Shown: one piece after another, positions 51,729 to 61,487 of the stretch
How positions within the stretch are numbered: the first letter of the stretch is position 1
How the letters are laid out: the number at the start of each line of letters is the position of its first letter
NCBI GenBank assembly: GCA_963663285.2
Contig: CAXXNI010000004.1
Coordinates: 372,001 to 436,000 of the forward strand
Direction of reading: 5' to 3'
Length of the DNA: 64,000 bases
From: CAXXOK01 sp963663285
GTDB taxonomy: Bacteria; Bacillota; Clostridia; Christensenellales; Aristaeellaceae
Made by a program: the position numbers and the translations under genes
Notes under the pieces: generated by a model
Told to the model about the DNA's origin: nothing
Database searches by the model: none
The model's input: the letters and a program-made list of their open reading frames with translations, nothing else

Positions 51729-54700
51729 ATGCGGCTGAACAAGCTGGAGATCTTCGGTTTCAAATCGTTTGCCAAACGAACCGAGATCATCTTCCCGCAA
51801 AACGTAACCGGAATCGTAGGGCCGAACGGCAGCGGTAAAAGCAACATCGGCGACGCGGTACGCTGGGTGCTGGGCGAACAAAGCGCCAAAACCCTGCGCG
51901 GCAACAGCATGGCCGACGTCATTTTTAACGGTACCCAGTCCCGTAAGCCCATGAACTACTGCGAAGTCGTGCTGGAGTTTGATAACGCCGACCATCAACT
52001 GCCGGTGGATTACGGGCAGGTCAGCATCACGCGGCGCGTATACCGCAGCGGTGAAAGCGAATACCTCATCAACGGTGCTACCTGCCGCTTGAAAGACGTG
52101 GTAGCGCTGTTTCGTGATACCGGCGCGGGCAAGGAAGGTTACTCCATCATCGGGCAGGGCCGCATTGACGATATTCTGTCCCAGCGCAGCGAGGACCGCC
52201 GCGCGGTTTTCGAGGAGGCGGCAGGCATCAGCCGGTTCCGCTTCCGCAAGGAGGAGGCCGAGCAGCGCCTCAAGCGCAGCGATGAAAACCTGGTGCGCAT
52301 CAGCGATATTCTGGAGGAGCTGGAGCACCGTTTGGGCCCGCTGGAAAAGCAGGCGGAAGTGGCGCGGGAGTATTTGGAGCTGTCCGAAACCCTTAAGGAA
52401 TTGGATATTTCGCTGTACCTGCGCCGTCACGAGCGTTTGCGTAAGCGTATCGCCACCATGGAGGATGCACTCAGCGCCGTAAACGAGCAGCTGTTGGAAC
52501 TGAATACCCAGCTGGAACAGCAAAACGCTGATCGCGTGCAGCGCGAGGAAGGGCTGGAAGCCCTGCAAAAGGAGCTGGCCGGGGCGCATGATGCGCTGCT
52601 GGGCAAGTCCGACGTGCTGCATACCGCCAAGGAACAGGCACAGGCAGTGGAGAACCGCCTTTCCGGTGCGACCGAAACGCTGGAACGTCTGCGCGGCGAG
52701 GCCGAGGCGGTGCAAAACCGCCTGAAGCTGATTCAGGCCACGGTGGAGCAATCCGAAGGCGGCCTGAAGGAAGCCGAAAGCCAGCGCGCGGCGGCGGCTG
52801 AAGCGCTGACCCTGCGCAGGCAGGCGTTTGCCGAGGCGAATACCGCCGCCCAGAAGTGGGAGGAAGAGCTTTCCGCCCATAAAACCGCCATGATGGACAG
52901 CATGAACCGTATGCAGGATGTGCGCACCGCACAGGCGCGGCAGAGTGCCATGCACTCGCAAATGGCGGCGCGGCGCGAAGAACTGCAAGGCGCACTGTCC
53001 GGCGCGCAGGAAAAGACGCAGGCGCTTATGCAGGCGCTTACAACCGCCGCGGAGGGCCTGCAAGCGGAGGAAGAAACCCTGTCCCTGCGCCGCGCCGAGG
53101 CGGCGGAGCTGGAAACACAGGCTAAAACCCTGTTTGATACGCTGGAACAGGCCAAAAAGGATATGCAGCTATTGGCGCAGGGTGCGCGCGCCGATGAAAC
53201 GCGCCTGAAAACCCTGCAGGAATTGCAGGAGGGGTACGAGGGTTACCAGTACCCCGTGCGGCAGGCGCTGGCTTACGCCCGGCAGCACAGCCTTTCCGGC
53301 GTGTACGACGTGGTTGCCATGCTGCTGACCGTGCCCAAAGAGTACGAAACCGCGCTGGATATGGCGCTGGGCGGCGCGATGCAAAACATCGTCACCGGCA
53401 CCGAGCACGATGCCAAACAGCTCATCGATTATCTGCGCAACAACCGGCTGGGCCGCGCTACCTTTTTACCGCTCAGCTCCGTACGCGGGCGTACGCTCTC
53501 GCCCGGCGAGCGGCGGGTGCTGGGTATGGACGGCTGCATCGGCGTGGCGAGCGAGCTGTGCGAATTTAACGAAACCTACCGCCCCGTTATGGAAAACCTG
53601 TTAGGCCGCACGGTAATCGCGCGCGATCTGGAAAGCGGCATCCAAATCATGCGGGCGGGCGGGCACAGCTTCCGGCTGGTTACGCTGGCCGGAGATGTAA
53701 TGCACTCCGGAGGCGCGATGACGGGCGGCAGTATCCGCCAGAAAGCGCAAAACCTGCTGGGGCGCGAGCGCGAGATTAAAGAGCTGGAAGCGGAGCTTGC
53801 CGCCAAAACGGAACGCATCGCCCAAAGCACGGCGGCGCTTGGCGAACTGGAGCAGCAGCGCATAACCCTGCGCGAGCAGCGCTTGGATGCGCGCGAAGCT
53901 GTGCAGCAGCAGGAAATTGCCGTTACGCGGGACAGTGAACGCCACAAAAACGCGCAGGCTGCTTTGCAGGAGCATCAGCAAAGCGTGGAAAGCACCAATG
54001 CTGCCATCGAGCAGCTTAGCGAAAGCATTGCCGATATTGAGGCGGAGCTGGAACGCATCGAGCGGCAAACCGGCCGCGAGCAAACCGACGCCGATGCGAT
54101 GAACCAGAAAACCGCCGCGCTGGACCGCGAGCTGGATGCGGCGCGCCGCGCGCGTGAGGATGCGCAGGAAGCGCAAACGCAGGCGATGCTGGCCTTGCAG
54201 GAGGCGGAGCATACCTGCGACCGCCTGCACCGTGATAAGCACCGGCTGGTGTGCGACAGCGAGGACTGCATCAAAGAGCAGGAAACGCTGGAAGCCAAAC
54301 GCCAAAAAACCCTGCTTGAATTGCAAAACGCCGAGCAGGCGCGTGCCGAGGCCGCAGCGGCAACCGCGCAGGCGGAGCAGGCCGTAACGCAGGCCAAGGA
54401 CTACGTAAACCAGACCGAGGCGCGGCGCGAAGAAGCGCAAAAGGCGCTTAAGGATGTGCAAAACGAGGCTGAGGCAACCCGCACGCTGGCGGAAAAAACC
54501 ACCGAACGCCTGCACCGGCAGGAGATGAACCTTTCCCGCGTCACCGCCGAACGCGCCGCGCTGGACGACCGCCTGTGGGACACCTACGAGCTGACGTTTG
54601 CAGGGGCGCAGCAGGCGTATGCCGAATATCAGTTGGTGGCGCAGGGCATGTTTAACGTGCCCGGTGCGCAGGCGGAAACGCCGGATGCCGCGCCGCAGAC

Positions 54701-55400
54701 GCTGCCGGAGGATGCCGTGCTGCTGATGCCGCCGGAGGATTTTAACGAATCCGAAGCCGATACGCAGGCACAGACCATCCGCGACCGTATCCGCCAGATG
54801 GGCAACGTAAACGTGAGCGCCATTGAGGAATATGCGGAGCTGCGCGAGCGCGTGACCGACCTGACCGGCCAGCGGGACGATTTGGAAAAGGCCAAGCAGG
54901 ATTTGGAAACGCTGATCGCCGAATTGCTCAACCATATGCGCACGGTGTTTGTGGAGCAGTTCTCCATTTTGCAAACGTATTTTGCTGAGTCGTTCGCCCG
55001 CCTGTTCGGCGGCGGACAGGGCGAAATCCGCTTGTCGGACGCCGAGGACCCGCTGGGCTGCGGCATTGATATTATCGTACAGCCGCCGGGCAAAAAGCGC
55101 CAGATTCTCAGCCTGTTCTCGGGCGGCGAACGCGCGCTGACGGCTATTGCCATCCTCTTTGCCATGCTCCGGCTCCGCCCCACCCCGTTCTGTATACTGG
55201 ACGAGATCGAGGCTGCGCTGGACGAGGCAAACATCACCTATTTTGCCGATTACCTCAAAGAATTCTCCCTGAACACGCAGTTTGTGGTCATCACCCACCG
55301 CAAGGGCACCATGGAGCGCTGCGATACCCTCTTTGGCGTCGCCATGGAGGAGAAGGGCATCAGCTCCATGGTCAGCGTTAGTTTAAAGGATTACGCATAG
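51729..55400 (+). CDS. smc: chromosome segregation protein SMC
   Basis: A 1,223-residue condensin subunit. Walker A GPNGSGKS is at 31-38; long coiled coils flank a hinge at about 500-640 (YEGYQYPVRQALAYARQ, GGAMQNIVTGTEHDAKQLI); the C-terminal head has the signature LFSGGERAL (about 1129) and Walker B FCILDEIEAAL (Asp1158-Glu1159). The domain set is complete. The frame is long and clean, with Glu/Gln/Ala-rich coils. It lies between rnc and ftsY, the usual Firmicute order. Confidence 0.97.
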   Translation: MRLNKLEIFGFKSFAKRTEIIFPQNVTGIVGPNGSGKSNIGDAVRWVLGEQSAKTLRGNSMADVIFNGTQSRKPMNYCEVVLEFDNADHQLPVDYGQVSITRRVYRSGESEYLINGATCRLKDVVALFRDTGAGKEGYSIIGQGRIDDILSQRSEDRRAVFEEAAGISRFRFRKEEAEQRLKRSDENLVRISDILEELEHRLGPLEKQAEVAREYLELSETLKELDISLYLRRHERLRKRIATMEDALSAVNEQLLELNTQLEQQNADRVQREEGLEALQKELAGAHDALLGKSDVLHTAKEQAQAVENRLSGATETLERLRGEAEAVQNRLKLIQATVEQSEGGLKEAESQRAAAAEALTLRRQAFAEANTAAQKWEEELSAHKTAMMDSMNRMQDVRTAQARQSAMHSQMAARREELQGALSGAQEKTQALMQALTTAAEGLQAEEETLSLRRAEAAELETQAKTLFDTLEQAKKDMQLLAQGARADETRLKTLQELQEGYEGYQYPVRQALAYARQHSLSGVYDVVAMLLTVPKEYETALDMALGGAMQNIVTGTEHDAKQLIDYLRNNRLGRATFLPLSSVRGRTLSPGERRVLGMDGCIGVASELCEFNETYRPVMENLLGRTVIARDLESGIQIMRAGGHSFRLVTLAGDVMHSGGAMTGGSIRQKAQNLLGREREIKELEAELAAKTERIAQSTAALGELEQQRITLREQRLDAREAVQQQEIAVTRDSERHKNAQAALQEHQQSVESTNAAIEQLSESIADIEAELERIERQTGREQTDADAMNQKTAALDRELDAARRAREDAQEAQTQAMLALQEAEHTCDRLHRDKHRLVCDSEDCIKEQETLEAKRQKTLLELQNAEQARAEAAAATAQAEQAVTQAKDYVNQTEARREEAQKALKDVQNEAEATRTLAEKTTERLHRQEMNLSRVTAERAALDDRLWDTYELTFAGAQQAYAEYQLVAQGMFNVPGAQAETPDAAPQTLPEDAVLLMPPEDFNESEADTQAQTIRDRIRQMGNVNVSAIEEYAELRERVTDLTGQRDDLEKAKQDLETLIAELLNHMRTVFVEQFSILQTYFAESFARLFGGGQGEIRLSDAEDPLGCGIDIIVQPPGKKRQILSLFSGGERALTAIAILFAMLRLRPTPFCILDEIEAALDEANITYFADYLKEFSLNTQFVVITHRKGTMERCDTLFGVAMEEKGISSMVSVSLKDYA

Positions 55401-55443
55401 GACGTTTATCGCCCTTGGACGAGCACCGTAAGGAGGCGTTTGT

Positions 55444-56349
55444 ATGGCCGACGGATTATTCGGCAAGCTGCGGGACGGATTGTTCCGCAGCCGCCAGAAC
55501 TTAAATACCATGGTGGACGAAGCGGTTACCGAGCACCAGACGGCGGATGAAGATTTTTTCGATGGGCTGCTGGACGCGCTCATCCTGTCCGATATGGGGG
55601 TCACCGGCGCGCAGGAGGCGATCGATCAGCTGCGTGCCCGCGCGAAGGCGGAAAACGTAAAGGATACCGCTGCCTGCCGCGAAATGCTCAAGGAGATATT
55701 AATTTCCATGGTGGATGCGCCCAAGGACCCGCTCAAGTGGCCGATGGTTATTTTAATGGTCGGGGTCAACGGCGTGGGCAAAACCACCACCATCGGCAAG
55801 CTGGCGCTGCGCTTTCAGGCGCTGGGGCGTACCATTATGCTCTGCGCGGCTGATACGTTCCGCGCCGCCGCCGCCGACCAGCTGGAGATTTGGGCAAACC
55901 GCGCCAAGGTGCCCCTTGTGCGCCATCAGGAGGGCGCAGACCCCGCGGGCGTGGTGTTTGACGCGGTGCAGGCCGCTAAATCCCGCAAGGCCGATTTGCT
56001 GATCGTGGATACGGCGGGCCGGCTGCACAATAAAAAGAACCTGATGGACGAAATGCAGAAGATGCGCCGCGTAATCGACCGCGAATACCCCGAGGCGACG
56101 GTGCGCTGCCTTTTGGTGGTGGATGCGACGACCGGGCAGAACGGCTTGCAGCAGGCGCGCGCCTTCAGCGAGGCGGCGGGTATTACCGGCGTGGTGCTAA
56201 CCAAGCTAGACGGCACCGCCAAGGGCGGCGTGGTGTTCTCCATCGTGCGGGAGCTGCGCGTGCCGGTGATGTACGTGGGCGTGGGCGAAGGCATAGACGA
56301 TTTGCAGGCCTTTAACGCGAAGGATTTCGTATCCGCCCTGTTTGACTGA
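55444..56349 (+). CDS. ftsY: signal recognition particle receptor FtsY
   Basis: A 301-residue SRP-receptor GTPase. The NG domain shows GVNGVGKTTTIGKLA (G1), the DTFRAAAADQLEIWA insertion motif, DTAGRLHNK (G3), TKLDGTAKGG (G4) and the closing YVGVGEGIDDL. The N-terminal A domain is minimal, as in many Gram-positives, so membrane binding probably relies on the amphipathic N-terminal helix (LFGKLRDGLFRSRQNL). AAGGAGG precedes the ATG. Confidence 0.97.
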   Translation: MADGLFGKLRDGLFRSRQNLNTMVDEAVTEHQTADEDFFDGLLDALILSDMGVTGAQEAIDQLRARAKAENVKDTAACREMLKEILISMVDAPKDPLKWPMVILMVGVNGVGKTTTIGKLALRFQALGRTIMLCAADTFRAAAADQLEIWANRAKVPLVRHQEGADPAGVVFDAVQAAKSRKADLLIVDTAGRLHNKKNLMDEMQKMRRVIDREYPEATVRCLLVVDATTGQNGLQQARAFSEAAGITGVVLTKLDGTAKGGVVFSIVRELRVPVMYVGVGEGIDDLQAFNAKDFVSALFD

Positions 56350-56386
56350 TGCGGAAAATAAGGGATGCGGTGCAGGAGGCGGGAAC

Positions 56387-57328
56387 ATGAATATTTCTCC
56401 CATTGTATTTAAAAGTCAAGCCAGCCGCGCACTGAAGGGCAACTGGCAAACAGCGCTGCTCGTCAGCTTTTTTGCCGAGGTGCCGCTGGTGCTTTTGCAG
56501 CTGCTCCAAAACACGCAGCTTGGCGATATTACCATGCTGACCGATCCCAACGCGGTATTGGCGGCAGTGCAGGCGATCCCGCAGCAGACCTGGACGCTGC
56601 TGGGGGTGGTCAGCACGATTTCGCTGGTACTCACCCCGGTATTGGCGGTGGGTTGCAATAACTACTTCATCAACCGCCTACGCAAGCAGGAGCTGGGCTT
56701 TATGGGGCTGTTGTCCCGGTGGAAGATTACCGGCAAGGCGCTGCTGTTGTATGTGGTTATGACGGTGAAAATCTTCCTGTGGTCGCTGCTGCTGGTCGTG
56801 CCCGGGTATGTCGCGCTGCTGCGCTACTCCATGGCGCCCTATTTTCTGGCGGAGGAGCCGGAAATCGGCGTGATGGAAGCGATTAACCGCAGTAAACAGG
56901 CGATGCAGAAGCAGAAAATGAACTTTTTCATTCTCCAGATCAGCTTTATCGGCTGGTATGTGGCTTCGCTGATTGTGGATGTGGTTTTCAGCGGTTTCAG
57001 CGTTATTCTGGCGCTGGTGCTCAGCCAGTTTGTGCAACTGTTTATGACAGCGTATATGAACGCTGCCAGCGCCAGCTTCTATTTGGCGGTATCCCAGCCG
57101 CAGGGCATGTGGAAAGCCCAAAAGGAAGCCGAAATATGGTTTAAGCGCTTTTCCGGCATGATGAACGGACGGCGGTCAATGAATGCGGACGAGACGCCGG
57201 ATACGGACGAAACGCCGGACACAGATGAAATACCGGACACGGATGAAACGCCCGGCGCGGACGAACCGCCGCAGGACGGCGAAAGGGAGCCGCAGGACGA
57301 ACCGGAAAAGCCGGACGGTACGCTGTAA
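56387..57328 (+). CDS. DUF975-family membrane protein with acidic repeat tail
   Basis: A 313-residue protein with five or six helices and the DUF975 features: SPIVFKSQASRALKGNWQ at the start, a VVPGYVALLRYSMAPYFLAE loop and EAINRSKQAMQ. The tail (about 265-313) is acidic with 6-residue repeats of the type DETPDT coded by an 18-base tandem repeat. The ATG at 56387 follows AGGAGGCGG; the frame from 56342 overlaps ftsY. Function unknown. Confidence 0.8.
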   Translation: MNISPIVFKSQASRALKGNWQTALLVSFFAEVPLVLLQLLQNTQLGDITMLTDPNAVLAAVQAIPQQTWTLLGVVSTISLVLTPVLAVGCNNYFINRLRKQELGFMGLLSRWKITGKALLLYVVMTVKIFLWSLLLVVPGYVALLRYSMAPYFLAEEPEIGVMEAINRSKQAMQKQKMNFFILQISFIGWYVASLIVDVVFSGFSVILALVLSQFVQLFMTAYMNAASASFYLAVSQPQGMWKAQKEAEIWFKRFSGMMNGRRSMNADETPDTDETPDTDEIPDTDETPGADEPPQDGEREPQDEPEKPDGTL

Positions 57329-57376
57329 CCAGAAAAGACTGTCGCTGCCCGGCTGGGACAAGAAGGGGATATACCG

Positions 57377-58018
57377 ATGGGTTGGTTTCGCAAGTGGAAA
57401 AAACAACCGCCGCAGATCTATGCGGCGGGGTATCCGCAGCTGGATACGCCGCGCCTGACGCTGCGCATGTTTACCCCGGCGGATGTGCCGGCGCTGTTTG
57501 CCTATGCGAAAAGCGACGTGGTCGGCCCGCTGGCGGGCTGGGCGCCGCACCGCAACCAGGAGGAGACGCGGCAGGTCGTGAGCTTGTTTATCAAGCGGGG
57601 CGATGTGTGGGCGATTGTGGACAAAAAGAACGGGCGGCTGGTCGGTTCCGTCGGGCTGCACGTGGATGCGAAACGCAGCGTAGAAAAGGCGCTGATGCTG
57701 GGCTACGTGCTGGGCGAGCCGGACTGGGGCAAAGGCTTTGCCACGGAGGCTTCCGCGCGGGTGCTGCGATTTGCCTTTGAGCAGCTGGGCTGCCCGGTTG
57801 TTTCGGCCTACCACTACCCGCATAACAAAAGAAGCGCGCATGTGATTGCCAAACTCGGTTTCACACACGAGGGCACGCTGCGGCTGGCCAGTACGCTGGT
57901 GGGCGGCAGTGTGACGGACGACGTATGTTACAGCATCACTGCTGCCGATTACCGGGCGGGCGTGCGCGAAACACTGACCGCGTACCTTACGCCGCGGGAC
58001 AACACCGAAACCAGATAA
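57377..58018 (+). CDS. GNAT-family N-acetyltransferase (RimJ/RimL-like)
   Basis: A 213-residue protein. The RimJ-type start LDTPRLTLRMFTPADVPALF, the LVGSVGLHVD strand, the acetyl-CoA loop GEPDWGKGFATEA and the HNKRSAHVIAKLGF segment identify a GNAT enzyme that acetylates a protein N-terminus or small amine. The N-terminal 20 residues are basic. The next gene follows after 14 bases. Confidence 0.9.
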   Translation: MGWFRKWKKQPPQIYAAGYPQLDTPRLTLRMFTPADVPALFAYAKSDVVGPLAGWAPHRNQEETRQVVSLFIKRGDVWAIVDKKNGRLVGSVGLHVDAKRSVEKALMLGYVLGEPDWGKGFATEASARVLRFAFEQLGCPVVSAYHYPHNKRSAHVIAKLGFTHEGTLRLASTLVGGSVTDDVCYSITAADYRAGVRETLTAYLTPRDNTETR

Positions 58019-58032
58019 AGGAGGCGGGCGCA

Positions 58033-58776
58033 ATGCCATCGCTGAAAGCCTATACCAGCGATTTACCCTACAGCTATGTGCCGGGGGTTTTCCCCAGCCT
58101 CCAGCTGATGGCTGCCGCGCCCCAGCGCGCCACGCGCCTGCTGCTGAGCAGTCAGGCTGCGGGCGAGGGTGTGGATAAGCTGCGCGCGCTGTGCCGGGAG
58201 TATAACATACGCGAAGAAGTGGCCGATAAGGCGCTGCACCGCATCAGTGGCAAGCACAATTGCTTTGCCGCCCTTGTGTTCCAAAAATGGCAGGCGGAGC
58301 TGGATGCCGCGCGTCCGCATTTGGTACTGCACCACCCGATGGACGAGGGGAATCTGGGCACTATCCAGCGTACCATGCTGGGGCTGGGGCTTACGGACAT
58401 TGCCATCATCCGCCCGGCGGCCGACCCGTTCGACCCCAAGGTGGTGCGTGCGTCCATGGGCGCGATTTTTGCCCTGCGGGTGGCCCAGTACGATGATTTT
58501 ACCGCCTACCGCGCGCAATATCCCGACCATACGCTTTACCCGTTTATGCTGGATGGCTCCACTCCGCTGGAAAACGCGGTGCAGACCGTAAAACAGCCCT
58601 ATGCGCTGGTGTTCGGCAACGAGGGCAGCGGCCTGCCGCCGGAGTTTTCGGCGCTGGGGCAGGCGGTGCGCATACCGCATTCCGACGCGATTGATTCGCT
58701 GAACCTCGCCGTAGCCGCGGCGATTGGCGCCTATGCCTTTGTCCATGCGACAGGCAGGAAGGATGAATCCCGATGA
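58033..58776 (+). CDS. SpoU/TrmH-family RNA 2'-O-methyltransferase
   Basis: A 247-residue SPOUT methylase. The three motifs are NLGTIQRTMLGLG, YALVFGNEGSGLPPE and IPHSDAIDSLNLAVAAAIG, which form the trefoil-knot SAM site. The N-terminal 90 residues are an extra substrate-recognition region. The target (rRNA or tRNA ribose) is not predictable. The ATG at 58033 follows AAAGGAGG. Its end overlaps the next gene by four bases. Confidence 0.9.
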   Translation: MPSLKAYTSDLPYSYVPGVFPSLQLMAAAPQRATRLLLSSQAAGEGVDKLRALCREYNIREEVADKALHRISGKHNCFAALVFQKWQAELDAARPHLVLHHPMDEGNLGTIQRTMLGLGLTDIAIIRPAADPFDPKVVRASMGAIFALRVAQYDDFTAYRAQYPDHTLYPFMLDGSTPLENAVQTVKQPYALVFGNEGSGLPPEFSALGQAVRIPHSDAIDSLNLAVAAAIGAYAFVHATGRKDESR

Positions 58777-59333
58777 AGCAGGAATATCAAACCATTTATG
58801 ACCAACTCAGCGCCTGCGTGCGCTACCTTGCAAAAGATGCGAAGTTAAAAACCGGCGCGACAGTGGTACTGGGCTGCAGCACCAGCGAAGTGGCGGGCGG
58901 CGTGATCGGCCACAACAGCGTGCCGGAACTGGGCGGCGTACTGGCTGCCGCCTTTTTGGATACGTGCCGCGATTTGGGCTTGAACGGCGCTGTGCAGTGC
59001 TGCGAGCATTTGAACCGCGCGCTGGTGATGGCGCAATCCACGCTGGACAGCCTGCGCCTAACGCAGGTGTCTGTGCGGCCTGTGCCCACCGCGGGCGGCA
59101 GCACCGGCGCGGCGGCATACGATTGGTTTGCTCACCCAGCCATGGCCATGAACATACATGCGGATGCTGCCATCGACGTTGGCGATACGCTGGTGGGCAT
59201 GCACATCCGCCCGGTGGCGGTGCCCCTGCGGATGCCGGGCGCACAGGTCGGGCAGGCGCATGTGGTAATGGCGTATTCCCGTTTCCCGCTGATCGGCGGG
59301 GAGAGGGCGCAGTACCCTGAGGCGATTCGGTAA
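58773..59333 (+). CDS. UPF0340/TIGR01440-family protein (YwlG-like)
   Basis: A 186-residue protein with VVLGCSTSEVAGGVIG, CCEHLNRALVM, TAGGSTGAAAY and DVGDTLVGMHIRPVAVP, the pattern of the YwlG family found across Firmicutes. The biochemical role is unknown. It is translationally coupled to the methylase gene (ATGA). Confidence 0.92.
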   Translation: MKQEYQTIYDQLSACVRYLAKDAKLKTGATVVLGCSTSEVAGGVIGHNSVPELGGVLAAAFLDTCRDLGLNGAVQCCEHLNRALVMAQSTLDSLRLTQVSVRPVPTAGGSTGAAAYDWFAHPAMAMNIHADAAIDVGDTLVGMHIRPVAVPLRMPGAQVGQAHVVMAYSRFPLIGGERAQYPEAIR

Positions 59334-59381
59334 AACCAAAATATTTATATCCAGCTGCATACGGAATGGGGCAATGCGATT

Positions 59382-59708
59382 ATGGTACAGGTGAAAATTT
59401 CTGTTCTGAAAGTGAATTTCTACGAAGATTTAGCGGAGGAGTACCTGACAGACGGCAAAGAAGCCGGCCCCTGCCCGATTTTGCACAAGGGCGATACCTT
59501 CCTGTACGAGGGCGGCGCGGTGATGCCGCAGGGCTTTTGCCCGTGGGCGTGGATCGACGTCTATCCGGCGGTGAGCAAGCTCTCCTCTGTTCCAACGGGC
59601 AACCACTGGTACAAATATCCCGATAAGCGCATTACCTGCTGCACGGACGGCGTGCGGCCTGTCATTTTCGCGCTGGAAGCTGTGCCCGGCGGGGAAGATG
59701 TGGAGTAG
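59382..59708 (+). CDS. TIGR04076-family protein
   Basis: A 108-residue protein. CPILHKGDTF, MPQGFCPWAWIDVYPAV and ITCCTDGVRPVIFALE match the TIGR04076 family, a small Cys-containing group common in anaerobes and of unknown function. The cysteines in GFCPWAW and CCTDG may bind metal. It ends before a strong terminator. Confidence 0.85.
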   Translation: MVQVKISVLKVNFYEDLAEEYLTDGKEAGPCPILHKGDTFLYEGGAVMPQGFCPWAWIDVYPAVSKLSSVPTGNHWYKYPDKRITCCTDGVRPVIFALEAVPGGEDVE

Positions 59709-59750
59709 TATATTTATTTTCCAACAGTATTGTACCGCTGCGGTTTGTAC

Positions 59751-59785
59751 AAAAAGGCACCCGGCATTCAGCCGGGTGCCTTTTT
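59751..59785. terminator. bidirectional terminator
   Basis: AAAAAGGCACCCGGC-ATTCA-GCCGGGTGCCTTTTT: a perfect 15-base stem with U-runs on both strands, between convergent genes. Confidence 0.93.
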
Positions 59786-59824
59786 GTTCAAGGATACTAC
59801 ATCGCGAGAAAAGCATGCTGTAGC

Positions 59825-61186
59825 TTAATACCGCTCGTAAGCGACGACGGAATCCAGATTGTAATAGCGTGCAAACACTCTGTTTGCAAAGTAATCGGGG
59901 TCATTTGTAAGGTCGATCATATCGTAGAAAACATCGAATTTGGATTTGCTTTTAATGTTATAGGATACAATGTCTGTTTCGCCTTGAGTCTGTGCGGCGA
60001 TTACCTGTTGCTCTCGGGATTGTGCGCTGCGGTAGCGGTCGTATGTCAGCGGGGCAGCCTGTAAGCATAACAGCAGCGCAGATAAGGATACTGCTAGCGT
60101 TGCCGTGGCAATCAATGGCTTTAAGGATGTCGCCCTTACCTCCGGAACCAATAGGGCACTGGCGGAAAAGATCATGGTGAGGCTGACCGTCATCGCACGT
60201 AAAGGATAATATCCCGTTGCCGTCATGGCAAAATGGGAGGCGACACCGCACAGAAAGAGCATAATGGAGAAGGCAAGTTTCTTTTGGCTGACTTTGTGAT
60301 AATAAGCATAGGAAAGTAAAAAGATAAAGATCAGCGATGGAATTAGCTCATATTCCCAGAAGTAAGTAACACAATTGTTGAATGGAGCAATATGAGAACC
60401 CAGAAAAGAGGATGTTTGCGATAGTGTCGACGCATTTCGTGCCTGGCTGGCGGGGGACAGGAGCATAAAAATGAACCCGGCCAGACTGCAAAGCATCGCA
60501 AGCAGCATCCAAAGCGATATCTTCTTTTCCGTATGGTACAGGTATACGCAGCAGAACGCCATCAACAGGATGGCGGCGGGCACGCCGTTTTCGCTTGTGG
60601 TGCCCATGATGAGATAAACCGGAAGCAACAAAAGACCTTTCCAGCGGAGTTTTATCAACTTCCCATCCACCATAGCGCGGCGGAAAGGCACCAGCGACCA
60701 AATGATGATTGCTGAGCCCCAAAGATAGTTGCACGCGCCCGTTAACCAGAAAAATACCTGGGAAAGGGTTGGCAGGGCAATCAGCATCGCACCGGCCCAT
60801 AGCGCTAAAAGGGAAATATCATGCTTCTTTTTCGCCGTAAGCGTATAAAGACCCAGCAAAAATAAAACGGCAACGCCGGCGTTGACGACATTAAAAACAG
60901 GTTTGCCCAGCCAAAGCATAAGCTGTGCGAAAAAATGATTAACCACACGCCCGTTGACCCACTTGTAATGGGAAACAATAGAGGGAAAAAGCGCCTGAAA
61001 ACTGGTGATTCTTGTACTGTCGGCAAAGCTGAAGGCGTAATTATAATCGTCGGACATAAGCGGCGCCATCAGATTGAAAATATAAAACAATAGGAAAAGC
61101 CCGATGATCAGGAGATAAAAGCCCCTCTTTTTCGCCTTATCCGAGGCGGCATGGGGAAAAACGACAGTTGCCGCTTCCGCTTGCAT
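59825..61186 (-). CDS. polytopic membrane protein, DUF6056-like
   Basis: A 453-residue protein with about eleven hydrophobic helices. APLMSDDYNYAFSFAD after helix one and HYKWVNGRVVNHFFAQLML recall the extracellular loop of DUF6056/GT-C-like proteins, where the paired aspartates would be the catalytic site of a lipid-linked glycosyltransferase. The family has no proven function. The gene is AT-richer than its neighbours. The ATG at 61186 follows AAAGGAGGAAA; an upstream TTG/ATG extension lacks a ribosome site. Confidence 0.7.
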   Translation of the reverse strand: MQAEAATVVFPHAASDKAKKRGFYLLIIGLFLLFYIFNLMAPLMSDDYNYAFSFADSTRITSFQALFPSIVSHYKWVNGRVVNHFFAQLMLWLGKPVFNVVNAGVAVLFLLGLYTLTAKKKHDISLLALWAGAMLIALPTLSQVFFWLTGACNYLWGSAIIIWSLVPFRRAMVDGKLIKLRWKGLLLLPVYLIMGTTSENGVPAAILLMAFCCVYLYHTEKKISLWMLLAMLCSLAGFIFMLLSPASQARNASTLSQTSSFLGSHIAPFNNCVTYFWEYELIPSLIFIFLLSYAYYHKVSQKKLAFSIMLFLCGVASHFAMTATGYYPLRAMTVSLTMIFSASALLVPEVRATSLKPLIATATLAVSLSALLLCLQAAPLTYDRYRSAQSREQQVIAAQTQGETDIVSYNIKSKSKFDVFYDMIDLTNDPDYFANRVFARYYNLDSVVAYERY

Positions 61187-61272
61187 GCACGTTTCCTCCT
61201 TTATTGCTGTTTTCCTGCATAAGCGTATAAGCATATGCGCTTGCAACAGAATAAGTATATATGATATGGAAA

Positions 61273-61301
61273 ATTATAACGTATTAAAAATGAGCTTGCA
61301 A
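61273..61301 (-). promoter_or_regulatory. promoter of the DUF6056-like gene
   Basis: On the minus strand TTGCAA (61301-61296), 17-base spacer, TATAAT (61278-61273). The rest of the 61187-61427 gap is AT-rich and has no gene. Confidence 0.8.
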
Positions 61302-61427
61302 GTGAAAAGGAAAGAATAAGGATGACAATGGATGGGGGATAATCAAATCACGTTTGCGGCTCGGGTTTGAAACGGTATTGAGCAACTTATAAAGCTTGGC
61401 TGTGGCCGGAATTTCGCCGACGTGAAA

Positions 61428-61453
61428 GCCCCGCCGGTTTGCACCGGCGGGGC
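61428..61453. terminator. terminator hairpin after the zinc-ribbon gene
   Basis: AGCCCCGCCGGT-TTGC-ACCGGCGGGGCT with TTCACG on the minus strand and TGTGTTTTC on the plus strand. Confidence 0.8.
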
Positions 61454-61487
61454 TTGTGTTTTCTATGCAGTTATAACGCGCACGGGA

